From a virus, in the IMG/VR virus record IMGVR_UViG_3300037635_001819, positions 1-37,961 of that record: a stretch of 37,961 nt of DNA. One strand, given 5' to 3'. A model generated the notes under the pieces. The model searched no databases, was not told where the DNA came from, and worked only from the letters and a program-made list of their open reading frames with translations. This document shows positions 29,624 to 37,961 of the stretch, in pieces (position 1 is the first letter of the stretch; the number at the start of each line of letters is the position of its first letter). Both the position numbers and the translations under genes were made by a program.

Positions 29624-30053
29624 ATACATACATCCAATCACTCAAGAGGCTGCTTTAGAGGTGGCCTCTAATCTACGTTCAGATGACCGTAGAGAGATAG
29701 AAGAAGGGTATGGGTTAGATCCTATGGTTGCAATACCAGAAGGGGCTTCTAGCGGCTTCTGCATACATTTCACAGTCCCTGACGGCAGGATTGCCGGACT
29801 AGCGGGGGTGGGTGATAACGGAGCTGTATGGATGCTCTGCACACCAGCAATCCATGACTATCCAGTCTTATTTACAAGGCAAGCTAAAAAGTTTATTGAC
29901 AGTAGGACAGAAGATGTTCTGTGGAACTATGTAGATAAACGTAATACTGCACACATAAGACTACTTAAATTTTTAGGGTTTGACTTCCACGAAGAGCTGG
30001 AGTTTGGACCTAACAACTTACCCTTTATTTATTTTACTAGATGGATCCATTAA
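29598..30053 (+). CDS. gp13-like protein, GNAT-like fold, apparent ATT start
   Basis: About 151 residues from ATT 29598. EDVLWNYVDKRNTAHIRLLK then FLGFDFHEELEFGP aligns with T7 gp13 (DTLWNYVWVGNTSHIRFLKT), a virion morphogenesis protein with a GNAT-like fold. No ATG/GTG/TTG lies between the deep ATG at 29529 (95 nt inside gp12) and the homologous part; GAAGGAG at 29585-29591 sits 6 nt before ATT 29598, giving MPDFIRGSKY. ATT starts are rare but real (infC). ATG 29529 is the alternative. Confidence 0.82.
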   Translation: MPDFIRGSKYIHPITQEAALEVASNLRSDDRREIEEGYGLDPMVAIPEGASSGFCIHFTVPDGRIAGLAGVGDNGAVWMLCTPAIHDYPVLFTRQAKKFIDSRTEDVLWNYVDKRNTAHIRLLKFLGFDFHEELEFGPNNLPFIYFTRWIH

Positions 30054-30742
30054 CTATTGGCACTATGGGGATGGGCCTATTTAAAGCAGGTATGAACCTG
30101 TTTGATAATAGCGCAGCTAATGCAGCTCATGAGCAGAACAAGGCCAGAGTTGGTCAAATCAATAGAGCAAATCAAGCCACACACTTCAATAACTTATCGA
30201 TTAGAGCGAGGGCTTTAAATAAGCAGTCAACGGCTAAAGAACAAATCTATAATATTGATAATGCAGCTATGCAGCGTAAAGCTAGCAGGAATCTAGCTTT
30301 CAATCGTGCTACACAAGATTCATTGCAAGCCAATCAAAGTGATGTAATTAAATTATTTAGAAGTATGTCCGGTCCTAGGTCTGGTCAAATGAATTTAGAT
30401 TCCTCTTTGCTAGCTGAAATGGGTAGAGCTGGGTCAGATCGTAGAAATAAACTTATGAGAAGCCAAGATGACCTGCTAACCAGTGGCTATATGGATAACT
30501 TTCAAGCGCAAAATCAGCGTAGTCAGGTTAAAAACTCTATTAGTACTCAACCGATTTATCAGCAGTATACACAAAATTACTCGCCAGTTAAATCTGGTTC
30601 AAATATGACTAATAAACTTTTAGGCCTTGCAGGTGATTTAGGTACTACAGCTATGGATAGTTTAAAAATGCACAATAGTCTCAAGCCACCTGAAATTGGC
30701 GACACACCGCTTGATCCGACATTTGCTTACTGGGGTCAATAA
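30041..30742 (+). CDS. Internal virion protein (T7 gp14-like)
   Basis: 233 residues (T7 gp14: 196). N-terminal hydrophobic stretch TIGTMGMGLFKAGMNLFDN then an Asn/Gln/Arg-rich helical body (AANAAHEQNKARVGQINRAN). T7 gp14 enters the host outer membrane to form the ejection pore. The start overlaps gp13-like by 13 nt; gp15-like starts in TAATG overlap at its end. Assigned by order, size and amphipathic composition. Confidence 0.85.
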   Translation: MDPLTIGTMGMGLFKAGMNLFDNSAANAAHEQNKARVGQINRANQATHFNNLSIRARALNKQSTAKEQIYNIDNAAMQRKASRNLAFNRATQDSLQANQSDVIKLFRSMSGPRSGQMNLDSSLLAEMGRAGSDRRNKLMRSQDDLLTSGYMDNFQAQNQRSQVKNSISTQPIYQQYTQNYSPVKSGSNMTNKLLGLAGDLGTTAMDSLKMHNSLKPPEIGDTPLDPTFAYWGQ

Positions 30743-33231
30743 TGACAAACTCTTACCAGCCTTTAAAGGCTAAAGATTATAACGAAGGTTTTGATGAAAA
30801 CCAAAAACTTCAACAGGAATCGCTAAGGAATTTTTTTAGTAATACAGAGAAGGATGATCAAGCTAACTTAGCTAACTTCCGATCTGCTACAGCACAATCA
30901 AAAGAAACTATTGATTCCTTATCTAAGTTTAGTTCTACTTTGATGGGTTATCTCACCGAAGAGAGGCAAAAGCAAAATCAAAAGGAAATGAATCAAGGCT
31001 TGATGGATTCATTCTATGGAGGCCCTAACCAAGAGCAACTTGACCAAGTTGAATCTGAAGAAGCGGCAATGGTTGATCAAAGTTCTCAAGCAAATAAAGT
31101 CGCTGAAAAAATTGACTCTGAAACAGGACATACACTTATAGGTCAGAAAGTACGAGATGTAAGTCCTTGGAGAAAGTACGGACAATATGTGGGTGATGTG
31201 CAAAAAACAATGTCGATGCTTCCAATGCTTAGAAAACAAGCAGAAGAAGACATGGTTGTAGCCGTTGATGGCGTTAATTTAACTTACGATGGTCTTAAAA
31301 CTGCTGAAGAGTACCAAGCATGGCAGGACAGATTTACTGAAAAAGTTTTAGGTCTATTCCCTGGTATTAATCCAGCACTTGCTCAGAAATACATCTTTAA
31401 AGATTTAAGGGAATCGCTAGAGACTTCAGCGATTGGCTGGGCCACTAATCGAAAAAGAATTGAAGCTCAAGAGCGTATTGAAGCTTCTAAAGACCGGATA
31501 GCTTCAGCCAGAACTAGTGCTGATTTTGGTGCTGTTTGGCTAACTGAAGTTCAATCAGGAAACCTTACTAGAACACAAGCTTCACAACTACTTAAAGATC
31601 TAGTCAATGACAAAGTTATTACACAACAGCAAGTTGCTGTTCTTAGGAATCACGAGTTTGACCACCGTGGTATGGGCCGGACTACTGTCGGGAAAGCATT
31701 CGAGCGGGACTTCGCAGCTTTAGATCAGGACTTTATCGACATCCAACGACAAGATTTAAACAACCGAAGGTTACAACAAGATCTTGTCATGGATGATTTC
31801 GATAATCAATTTGAAGGGATACGGAGATCTCGCGGGCCCAACAATCCATTTAATGAAGCAGAGATCGAGTCTTTTAAGCAAAACCTAATTGACCAAGATA
31901 TACCTAGGTCAAGAGTAGATGCTTATTTTAAGGACTACGAAACACAAGAAGACAGCAATGACGAGGATGCAAAAGAATACTTAGATAGATTGCGTTCTCC
32001 AAATGGCAGAGGTTATCTTGTACCTAATGATCTCAAAAACTTTTCTACTAATATTCAAAACCAGTATAGTAACTATGTCGCTAGTGACGCTGAACTAGCC
32101 GAAAACCATTCTCAACTCTTTAAGGAAGCTGACGAAATTATCGCTGGCAAAGTTTTAGACCAGTATGCATTGGATGAAGGGGAGGTGCCTAAAGGATCTA
32201 GAGGTGATGCAGCGGAACGCAAGCAACGGGCTCAGGCTAGTTATAGAACAAGATTTCAGCAATATCTTCGTAGTGGTAAATATTCTGTACAAGACGCTCA
32301 CGTCAAAGCTCTACAAGATATTAAAGATAACATTGAGGTTGGTACATTTACTGTCCAACAAACCGTCACCGCTGACAACTATAAACAACAAACCTTAGAC
32401 AAAGCACGTCTCCTTTTACAGGCTAATGAAGATGCTTATCAAACTCAAGTCCTTCCAGGTACTGATTTTTATCTAATCGAACTTCAAAACTACCGTGCAA
32501 CTGGTCGTGGCGGAATCCCACAGTTTTATTATGAGTTAGCACGTAACCAAGGTGTCACAGCCTGGGACATTGCTAATGGTCAGCTAATTGCTAGTGGTGG
32601 TAAAGGTTTAGCTAAACCTGAAGCTGAGTTAAAAGCAGACTTACAGGATCCTGATGTCAGGAGACTGCAGAACTACCGCTCCACTGTTTCTAGGACATTT
32701 AGAAGTGGAGTTATGACTGGAGACAGTAAAATGTTTTTGGATGCAGTTGCCTCTGTTGAGTCTAAATCATATGGAGAATATGATGCATACAATTTAGCTG
32801 GATCTAATAATGGTTATAGTGCTAGTGGTTCTGGCAATAGTGCCGAAGATAATAGGTTTGGCGCTCCATTATCTGATATCAGTGTAGGTCGTATTTTAGA
32901 TCTACATAGCTCTGGGCAATTACACGCTGTTGGTAGGTATCAATTTATTGCTCCTACATTTAGTGAAGTATTCAGCTTGCTTCATAGGCAAGGGCTGATT
33001 GATGAGAACACTAAGTTTGATGCAAAAACACAAGATCTATTTGCAATGACAAGAGCTAGGCAGCGTATCGGTTGGCCTGGTCAGAACACCGCACAAGGTC
33101 TGATCAACGAATGGAGAGGACTTAAGTTCCTATTCCAACAAGACCCAGCTATGGCTGAACGGATGTTAGGTGTTTTAAATAACGAACCTTATATGCAACC
33201 TCAGACATTAATGCCTGGTATTACTAATTAA
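30742..33231 (+). CDS. Internal virion protein gp15-like with C-terminal lysozyme-like domain
   Basis: 829 residues (T7 gp15: 747). Mostly helical, charged ejection-core protein (RTTVGKAFERDFAALDQDFI). Near residues 663-760 there is a muramidase-like domain: AVASVESKSYGEYDAYNLAG with putative catalytic Glu about 672, HAVGRYQFIAPTFSE about 730 and TQDLFAMTRARQRIG; this is the SVES...GRYQ...T...QD layout of lysozyme-like phage enzymes. In T7 the wall-cutting domain is on gp16; here it is on gp15. It would open peptidoglycan during entry. Confidence 0.85.
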   Translation: MTNSYQPLKAKDYNEGFDENQKLQQESLRNFFSNTEKDDQANLANFRSATAQSKETIDSLSKFSSTLMGYLTEERQKQNQKEMNQGLMDSFYGGPNQEQLDQVESEEAAMVDQSSQANKVAEKIDSETGHTLIGQKVRDVSPWRKYGQYVGDVQKTMSMLPMLRKQAEEDMVVAVDGVNLTYDGLKTAEEYQAWQDRFTEKVLGLFPGINPALAQKYIFKDLRESLETSAIGWATNRKRIEAQERIEASKDRIASARTSADFGAVWLTEVQSGNLTRTQASQLLKDLVNDKVITQQQVAVLRNHEFDHRGMGRTTVGKAFERDFAALDQDFIDIQRQDLNNRRLQQDLVMDDFDNQFEGIRRSRGPNNPFNEAEIESFKQNLIDQDIPRSRVDAYFKDYETQEDSNDEDAKEYLDRLRSPNGRGYLVPNDLKNFSTNIQNQYSNYVASDAELAENHSQLFKEADEIIAGKVLDQYALDEGEVPKGSRGDAAERKQRAQASYRTRFQQYLRSGKYSVQDAHVKALQDIKDNIEVGTFTVQQTVTADNYKQQTLDKARLLLQANEDAYQTQVLPGTDFYLIELQNYRATGRGGIPQFYYELARNQGVTAWDIANGQLIASGGKGLAKPEAELKADLQDPDVRRLQNYRSTVSRTFRSGVMTGDSKMFLDAVASVESKSYGEYDAYNLAGSNNGYSASGSGNSAEDNRFGAPLSDISVGRILDLHSSGQLHAVGRYQFIAPTFSEVFSLLHRQGLIDENTKFDAKTQDLFAMTRARQRIGWPGQNTAQGLINEWRGLKFLFQQDPAMAERMLGVLNNEPYMQPQTLMPGITN

Positions 33232-33242
33232 ACAATGAGGCA

Positions 33243-36200
33243 ATGCCAAATTATTTCGACAAAACGTTTGACTACACTGATGAATTAGAAGCAGGCAGGG
33301 TTGAATTTGAGTTGCGTCAAAAAGCTCAAAAAGAAGCCGAAGAAAAAGAAAGCCTGAAAGCACAGAAAGAGAATGAAGAAGAGGTGAGTAAAGAAGAGGC
33401 TTTAGAAAGCTTTAACTTATCCAGCTCTAGCCAAAAGCCAGTACCACAACCTGTCAGTCCTGATGCACCTCTGTATGAAGCAGAAGTAAACCAACAAACT
33501 GAGGATCCTTCTACGTTTGGTCTTGGTGAAAACATCATTGAAGCCCGCAATGCAATTGCTAAAGGCGGTTTAGATGCTATTGAAAGTACTATCACTGCAC
33601 CTGAACGCCTGACTGATGCAGCTAAAGGTGAAGAGATTGGAGACCCAGACTATAAACTTGACTGGGATCCAATGCAGAATACACCTACACCGCTTGTACG
33701 TACTTGGTGGGGCGGTTTACTTGAAGATGTAAGTCATTACGGCTCTTTTGGTCTCGGCCTTATCGTCGGTACTGCAGGCAGTGCAGTTGGTTTAGGAGCT
33801 ACCGGTGTAGGTATGACTTCAGCTGGAATTGCTGCTTTACTTTCTAATAAGCACGACGGACATAACTTGTCTGGTGAGATTGTAAAGAAAGTTCCGGAAA
33901 TGGGTTTAGTTCTCGGTCCTTTAGCTACTAAAGATTCTGATCACCCGTTACTTAAAAAACTTAAGACCGTCACTGAAGAAATGTCTTTGGCTGGGCTGTT
34001 CGACAAGATCTTAGGAAAACTATTTGGTGCTGCTGGTGCTGATAAAGCTATTGCTAGGAATAAAAATGTAGAGCTTCAAATTATTGAAAAAGGAAAGCAA
34101 GAGTTTGATGAAGCTATTGAGATGGTTACCGTCAGAGACATTTCAAATCAACAAGGAATTGACGGAGTAGTTGGTCAAAAAGCTTTACCTTCAGCTGGGC
34201 AAACAGGCAGACCAACGGTCCTTTTCCGTGGTCACATGAACAAACCTGTCGCTGATCCTTGGCAAGGCTCACCTAATTCAACCAACACTCCTTACGACAT
34301 CCACGACCAGCTAAACAAGATTGATAAAGATCCTACGGCTGCTTCTGGGAGTACTGATTCCCCACTTACACCTGCACAAGCAGAGCGGATGGCGCAAGAG
34401 AATGGGATGGCTGAAAAAGTCATGCAAGAAAAAGCCCAAGAATTAATTGGAGATGTCCGCTATCGCAATCTTGTAAATGAAGCCAAGGCTACAGGCAAAA
34501 CATTCCGTGAAGTGTTTGAGCCTGCTTATGGTCGCTACATGCGAATGATGGGTAGGAACGTCAACGGTATGGAACCTGACGAGTTCTGGAAGCCAATTAT
34601 GGATGAAACTTCAGCTAGGTCTGGAGGTCCAGAAAGCGTTGATTTTTGGTCACCTGAAAACGTAGTTACTGCTGACCTTGTTAATTCAGCACTCTTTAAA
34701 CAGTTGCGTGACTTATCTATTGGCGTCCGTGAAATGAAGGATGTGATTGATGTATTTGATACTGACGGTCCGATGAAAACGATTGCTGACCGCCTCGTTG
34801 TTGGATTAGCAAATGTCAAAAAAGCACGTTGGATGCAAGGCAGTCAATTCAGAAAGCTACAAGGATTAAAAGGTAAAGCTAAACGCGAAGCCTATGAGGC
34901 ATCTACAGCTGCTAGAGATGAGGCTTTTACCAATATTGATGAAAGCGTAAGAGATACTGTCAACATGGCAATGCAATTTATTGGCAAATCTGGTAACGAA
35001 AAGATCTTTGACGGCATTATTGAAGCTATGTCTTTAGGTAATCAGGTTGAGAACTGGACTGATCTAGATAATTTTATGCGGAAAAAACTGCATGGTTTTA
35101 CTAATGAAAATATTACCTTGCGAGAACTAACAGGCGTAATGGTTAATAGCATCTTGTCAGGCATTAAGACTCCTGTACGTGCTTTATGGGGTACTGGTTC
35201 TGTTGCATTCATGCAACCTATGGGCAGAGCAATTGGAAGTGTTCCAGGTGCAATTATCAAAGGCGATGCTACTGCTCTACGCGGTCACTTAGCAGCAATG
35301 AATGCTTATGCCAACATCCTTCCTGAAGCTTTTGATGTTTTTAAAAAGCGAATGGATGCTTATTGGTCAGGTGATTTTGCCGACATGCGTACTAGATACT
35401 CTGAATCGGTTAATAACGATGAGCATTGGGCAGCTATGGACCGTTGGGTTGAAATGAATGGGACGCTTGGGGATAAAGCTTCTTTTAGTATTGCTTGGAC
35501 AGCTAGAAAATTAAATGACAACCGCATGCTGTCCTATAGCCCACGACTCATGGCCAGTATTGATGACACTTATAAGGTCATTATGGCGCGAGCTAGAGCA
35601 CGGGAAAAGGCCACTGTGGCAGCTTTAGAGATGAAAAAATCTGGAGATCTATTTGATGTCCAACCTAGTGACATTAAAAACTTAGAAAATAAGTTTTACA
35701 ACGAGTTACTAGATGCAGAAGGTAACATCGATCTTAGTAAAGACAGCTTCCTTGAAAAAGCATTTAAAGAAGCCACGCTTACTGAAGATCTACAAGGTTT
35801 TAGTAAAGGGCTGGACAATTTGATGGGAAACTTTCCTTTGTCAAGACCTTTCTACTTGTTTGCAAGAACTGGCATTAATGGTTTGGATATTACATTTAAA
35901 CATACTCCTGGTTTAGGCCTTCTGCACAAAAAGCATCTTGCAATTATGACAGCTGATCCTAATAATCTAGAAAGTGTTGCTAAGTATGGGATTCAAACGA
36001 TTGAAGATCTTAATTCCGAAAAGGCTTTAATTACTGGACGTCAGGCAATCGGTACTGCTGTTACTTTTATGGGTGCTCAGAAATATATGGGGGGTGAACT
36101 TACAGGAAACGGTCCCTCAGATCCTGGCCTAAAAGAAGCTTGGGTTAAAGCAGGTTGGCAAGAACGTAGCATCAAGATCGGTGGGGCCTGGATTAGTTAC

Positions 36201-37109
36201 GACCAGTTTGAACCATTTTCTATGATCCTTGCCTCAATGGCAGATATTGGGGATAATCTTGAATATATGGGACCGCAGTGGGTTGAAAATACCTACAAGC
36301 AGCAATCTTTTGCTTTAGGCGCTGCCCTCACTTCCAAGTCTTATTTACAAGGTCTTGGAAACTTGGTTGATCTCTTTAAAGGTGAGCCTGGTTCGATGGG
36401 TCGTATTGTAGCAAATACCATGAACAATTCAGTTCCACTGGCTGGACTACGTAATGACTTTGGTAAATTAATTACACCTTACCAACGCGAACTAGTTACT
36501 GGTATTAGTGACAGTATTCGCAACAGGAATTTAGGCAGTGAACAACTGACGCAGGATCCCTTGTCAATCAAATACGACATGTTGAATGGCAAGCCGATGA
36601 AGGACTGGCCGTTTTGGCAACGTATGGTTAATACAGTACTTCCAATTAACTTTTCAATTGACAAGATGACTCCTGGCCGAAAGCTATTCCTTGAGAGTGG
36701 TTATGACGCACGAATGACTGTTTACTATGGACCTAATGGTGAGAATCTTACTAGCAGTGCTGAAGTTAGATCGTTGTATATGAAGGCTATTGGTGACCAA
36801 AACCTTGAAGCAAAGTTTGACGAATTGGCGAGGCGTCCTTCAGTTAAAAACTCAATGAATGAAATGCGATCTGATCTAAATAATGGAAGAAGAGAAATTG
36901 ATCCGATGACAGCCTACACACATAACATCTTGCTAAGTTCAGCTATTGACGAAGCACGGAAAAAAGCTTGGAGAACAATTGCTGACCACCCATCCGTCGT
37001 TGCTTTGAAAGCTGAACAAAATAAAGTTGAAAAAGCAACACGAGATCGCCGCAATTCCCTGCGAGAAAACGTTATTCCACGTATCCTTGAAATTAACAAT
37101 TACCAATGA
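33243..37109 (+). CDS. Internal core protein (T7 gp16-like), 1288 residues
   Basis: The size matches T7 gp16 (1318). A charged, disordered N-terminus (QKAQKEAEEKESLKAQKENE) is followed at about residues 165-205 by a Gly/Ala hydrophobic stretch (SFGLGLIVGTAGSAVGLGAT, then TSAGIAALLSNK) that could cross a membrane during ejection. No N-terminal lysozyme motif is seen, in contrast to T7. It would pull DNA into the cell and line the periplasmic tunnel with gp14 and gp15. Stop overlaps the tail fibre start (ATGA). Confidence 0.88.
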   Translation: MPNYFDKTFDYTDELEAGRVEFELRQKAQKEAEEKESLKAQKENEEEVSKEEALESFNLSSSSQKPVPQPVSPDAPLYEAEVNQQTEDPSTFGLGENIIEARNAIAKGGLDAIESTITAPERLTDAAKGEEIGDPDYKLDWDPMQNTPTPLVRTWWGGLLEDVSHYGSFGLGLIVGTAGSAVGLGATGVGMTSAGIAALLSNKHDGHNLSGEIVKKVPEMGLVLGPLATKDSDHPLLKKLKTVTEEMSLAGLFDKILGKLFGAAGADKAIARNKNVELQIIEKGKQEFDEAIEMVTVRDISNQQGIDGVVGQKALPSAGQTGRPTVLFRGHMNKPVADPWQGSPNSTNTPYDIHDQLNKIDKDPTAASGSTDSPLTPAQAERMAQENGMAEKVMQEKAQELIGDVRYRNLVNEAKATGKTFREVFEPAYGRYMRMMGRNVNGMEPDEFWKPIMDETSARSGGPESVDFWSPENVVTADLVNSALFKQLRDLSIGVREMKDVIDVFDTDGPMKTIADRLVVGLANVKKARWMQGSQFRKLQGLKGKAKREAYEASTAARDEAFTNIDESVRDTVNMAMQFIGKSGNEKIFDGIIEAMSLGNQVENWTDLDNFMRKKLHGFTNENITLRELTGVMVNSILSGIKTPVRALWGTGSVAFMQPMGRAIGSVPGAIIKGDATALRGHLAAMNAYANILPEAFDVFKKRMDAYWSGDFADMRTRYSESVNNDEHWAAMDRWVEMNGTLGDKASFSIAWTARKLNDNRMLSYSPRLMASIDDTYKVIMARARAREKATVAALEMKKSGDLFDVQPSDIKNLENKFYNELLDAEGNIDLSKDSFLEKAFKEATLTEDLQGFSKGLDNLMGNFPLSRPFYLFARTGINGLDITFKHTPGLGLLHKKHLAIMTADPNNLESVAKYGIQTIEDLNSEKALITGRQAIGTAVTFMGAQKYMGGELTGNGPSDPGLKEAWVKAGWQERSIKIGGAWISYDQFEPFSMILASMADIGDNLEYMGPQWVENTYKQQSFALGAALTSKSYLQGLGNLVDLFKGEPGSMGRIVANTMNNSVPLAGLRNDFGKLITPYQRELVTGISDSIRNRNLGSEQLTQDPLSIKYDMLNGKPMKDWPFWQRMVNTVLPINFSIDKMTPGRKLFLESGYDARMTVYYGPNGENLTSSAEVRSLYMKAIGDQNLEAKFDELARRPSVKNSMNEMRSDLNNGRREIDPMTAYTHNILLSSAIDEARKKAWRTIADHPSVVALKAEQNKVEKATRDRRNSLRENVIPRILEINNYQ

Positions 37110-37961
37110 CAATTGAACCTACAGTAAACAGTTACTGGAGAGGCGATGGTGACGGCACTAACGTAATCTTCACCTTTCCCTTTTCTAAATTTGAAGACGA
37201 CGATGTGTTCGTCTATGTCTATAACACAACCAGTGGTGCTTGGGATATTCAGACCGTCAGTACCAACTATACAATTAGTGGCTCTACCATTACGTTTGGA
37301 ACCGCTCCTGCAAGCCCACCCAGTGCAGGATTCGGCAACGTACTGATTCTGCGGTCTACTGACTACCAACAGACTCGTGCTTTATTCACAGCTGGTAGTT
37401 CTATACGTGCAAAGGACTTGGAGGATAACTTCCTTCAGTCTATCTTTGCTGACCAAGAGTTTAGAGATCTAAAGGTTGACAAAATTGCTCCAGAGTTCTG
37501 GGCTGACGTAGATATGAAACTACGTAAGATTAAAAATCTTTCTGACCCAACTCTTGATACTGATGCAATCAACAAGAAGTATATGGATGACAGGCGTACT
37601 AATACGCTTGTACAAAACGACATTCCTACTGCTGATCAGACCATCAAAGGGCTGCATTGGCTTAAAGATGCCAACGGTATCAATCAAGTTCACCGAATCT
37701 ATGACGGCTCAGGCTGGGTAGAAGTTGCTTCTGGTATTCCTTTTGTTCCTGAGACTGGTACTAGGGTTCGGTACGTAGACACCTTGAATGGTTCTGATGC
37801 AGTAAGTAACGATGGTTTCTTTAACACCAATCCTCTTAAGACAATCAAACGTGCTTTGACGCTTGTTAATGCTGATCCTGCAGGTGACGGTACGTTGATC
37901 TGGGTCAATGCTGGTATATACCAGGAGATCTTGCCTCTATCAATTGCTAAAGCAAACGTTT
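37106..37961 (+). CDS. Tail fibre protein (T7 gp17-like), N-terminal part
   Basis: The reading frame stays open to the window edge (285 codons). Residues 1-140 match the gp17 N-terminal attachment domain that docks to the tail: TVNSYWRGDGDGTNVIFTFP, FSKFEDDDVFVYV, LRSTDYQQTR, ALFTAGSSIRAKDLEDNFLQ. From about residue 215 VDTLNGSDAVSNDGF...IWVNAGIYQE looks like the start of a pectin-lyase-type beta helix, typical of receptor-binding fibres. The C-terminal receptor part is beyond the window. Confidence 0.92.
   Translation, partial: MTIEPTVNSYWRGDGDGTNVIFTFPFSKFEDDDVFVYVYNTTSGAWDIQTVSTNYTISGSTITFGTAPASPPSAGFGNVLILRSTDYQQTRALFTAGSSIRAKDLEDNFLQSIFADQEFRDLKVDKIAPEFWADVDMKLRKIKNLSDPTLDTDAINKKYMDDRRTNTLVQNDIPTADQTIKGLHWLKDANGINQVHRIYDGSGWVEVASGIPFVPETGTRVRYVDTLNGSDAVSNDGFFNTNPLKTIKRALTLVNADPAGDGTLIWVNAGIYQEILPLSIAKANV

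Noticed and set aside
1-37961. CRISPR array, insertion sequence or complete tRNA gene
   Set aside because: No regularly spaced repeats, no transposase and no full cloverleaf were seen; only partial tRNA sequences occur at 10264 and possibly at 3827.

Overview
The window is most of the genome of a T7-like short-tailed cyanophage (Autographiviridae-type podovirus of marine picocyanobacteria, the P-SSP7/S-TIP37 kind of phage). Evidence: every gene lies on the + strand, and they encode a single-subunit T7-type RNA polymerase, the T7 replication set (ssDNA-binding protein, endonuclease I, primase-helicase, family A DNA polymerase, 5'-3' exonuclease) and the T7 morphogenesis set in T7 order (portal, scaffold, capsid, tail tube A and B, gp13 to gp17). 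Cyanophage hallmarks are a tyrosine integrase followed by a piece of a tRNA-Leu gene, a ribonucleotide reductase, an NblA-like protein, DUF3310 and MazG-like proteins, and a glutamine-riboswitch-like RNA. The NblA-like gene points to a phycobilisome-bearing host, most simply marine Synechococcus. No psbA or hli gene is visible.

Layout. 1-3802: end of the late region (small membrane/coiled-coil protein, small terminase, basic protein, HNH nuclease, large terminase). About 3803-4998: mostly non-coding DNA with hairpins, a GC-rich patch and two small genes. The true genome ends (terminal repeats) probably lie here, because terminase is normally at the right end and the early genes at the left end; the window is thus a circularly permuted view. 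4999-9316: about 18 small early genes, mostly unrecognised, including HTH, RHH and winged-helix proteins. 9309-10412: integrase and attP. 10413-18144: RNA polymerase and DNA replication/recombination genes. 18080-21145: host-takeover and nucleotide genes (NblA, DUF3310, MazG, NrdA, NrdB). 21302-26105: head genes. 26154-37961: tail and internal virion proteins, ending inside the tail-fibre gene.

The notable biology is RNA-level. Two compact group I introns without ORFs interrupt essential genes: one in nrdB, cut exactly before the last diiron ExxH motif, and one near the 3' end of the major capsid gene. Each can be resolved to a single splice position with a P1 helix and the conserved P7 strand. 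The capsid leader carries a glutamine-II (Downstream-peptide type) riboswitch candidate followed by a strong Shine-Dalgarno sequence and a 15-residue peptide with a YRGVKY core. Other unusual points are a DNA polymerase split into separate exonuclease and polymerase reading frames, a gp13 homologue that appears to start at ATT, and a 22-bp exact repeat shared by the RNA polymerase gene and the DNA just after the terminase gene.

How the genes would work together: host polymerase transcribes the early block; the phage RNA polymerase transcribes the rest; endonuclease I and the exonuclease degrade DNA and NrdAB makes dNTPs for the phage replisome; NblA would dismantle phycobilisomes; the terminase fills a gp10-type capsid built on scaffold and portal; and gp14, gp15 and gp16 homologues form the ejection core, with the wall-cleaving domain on the gp15 homologue.
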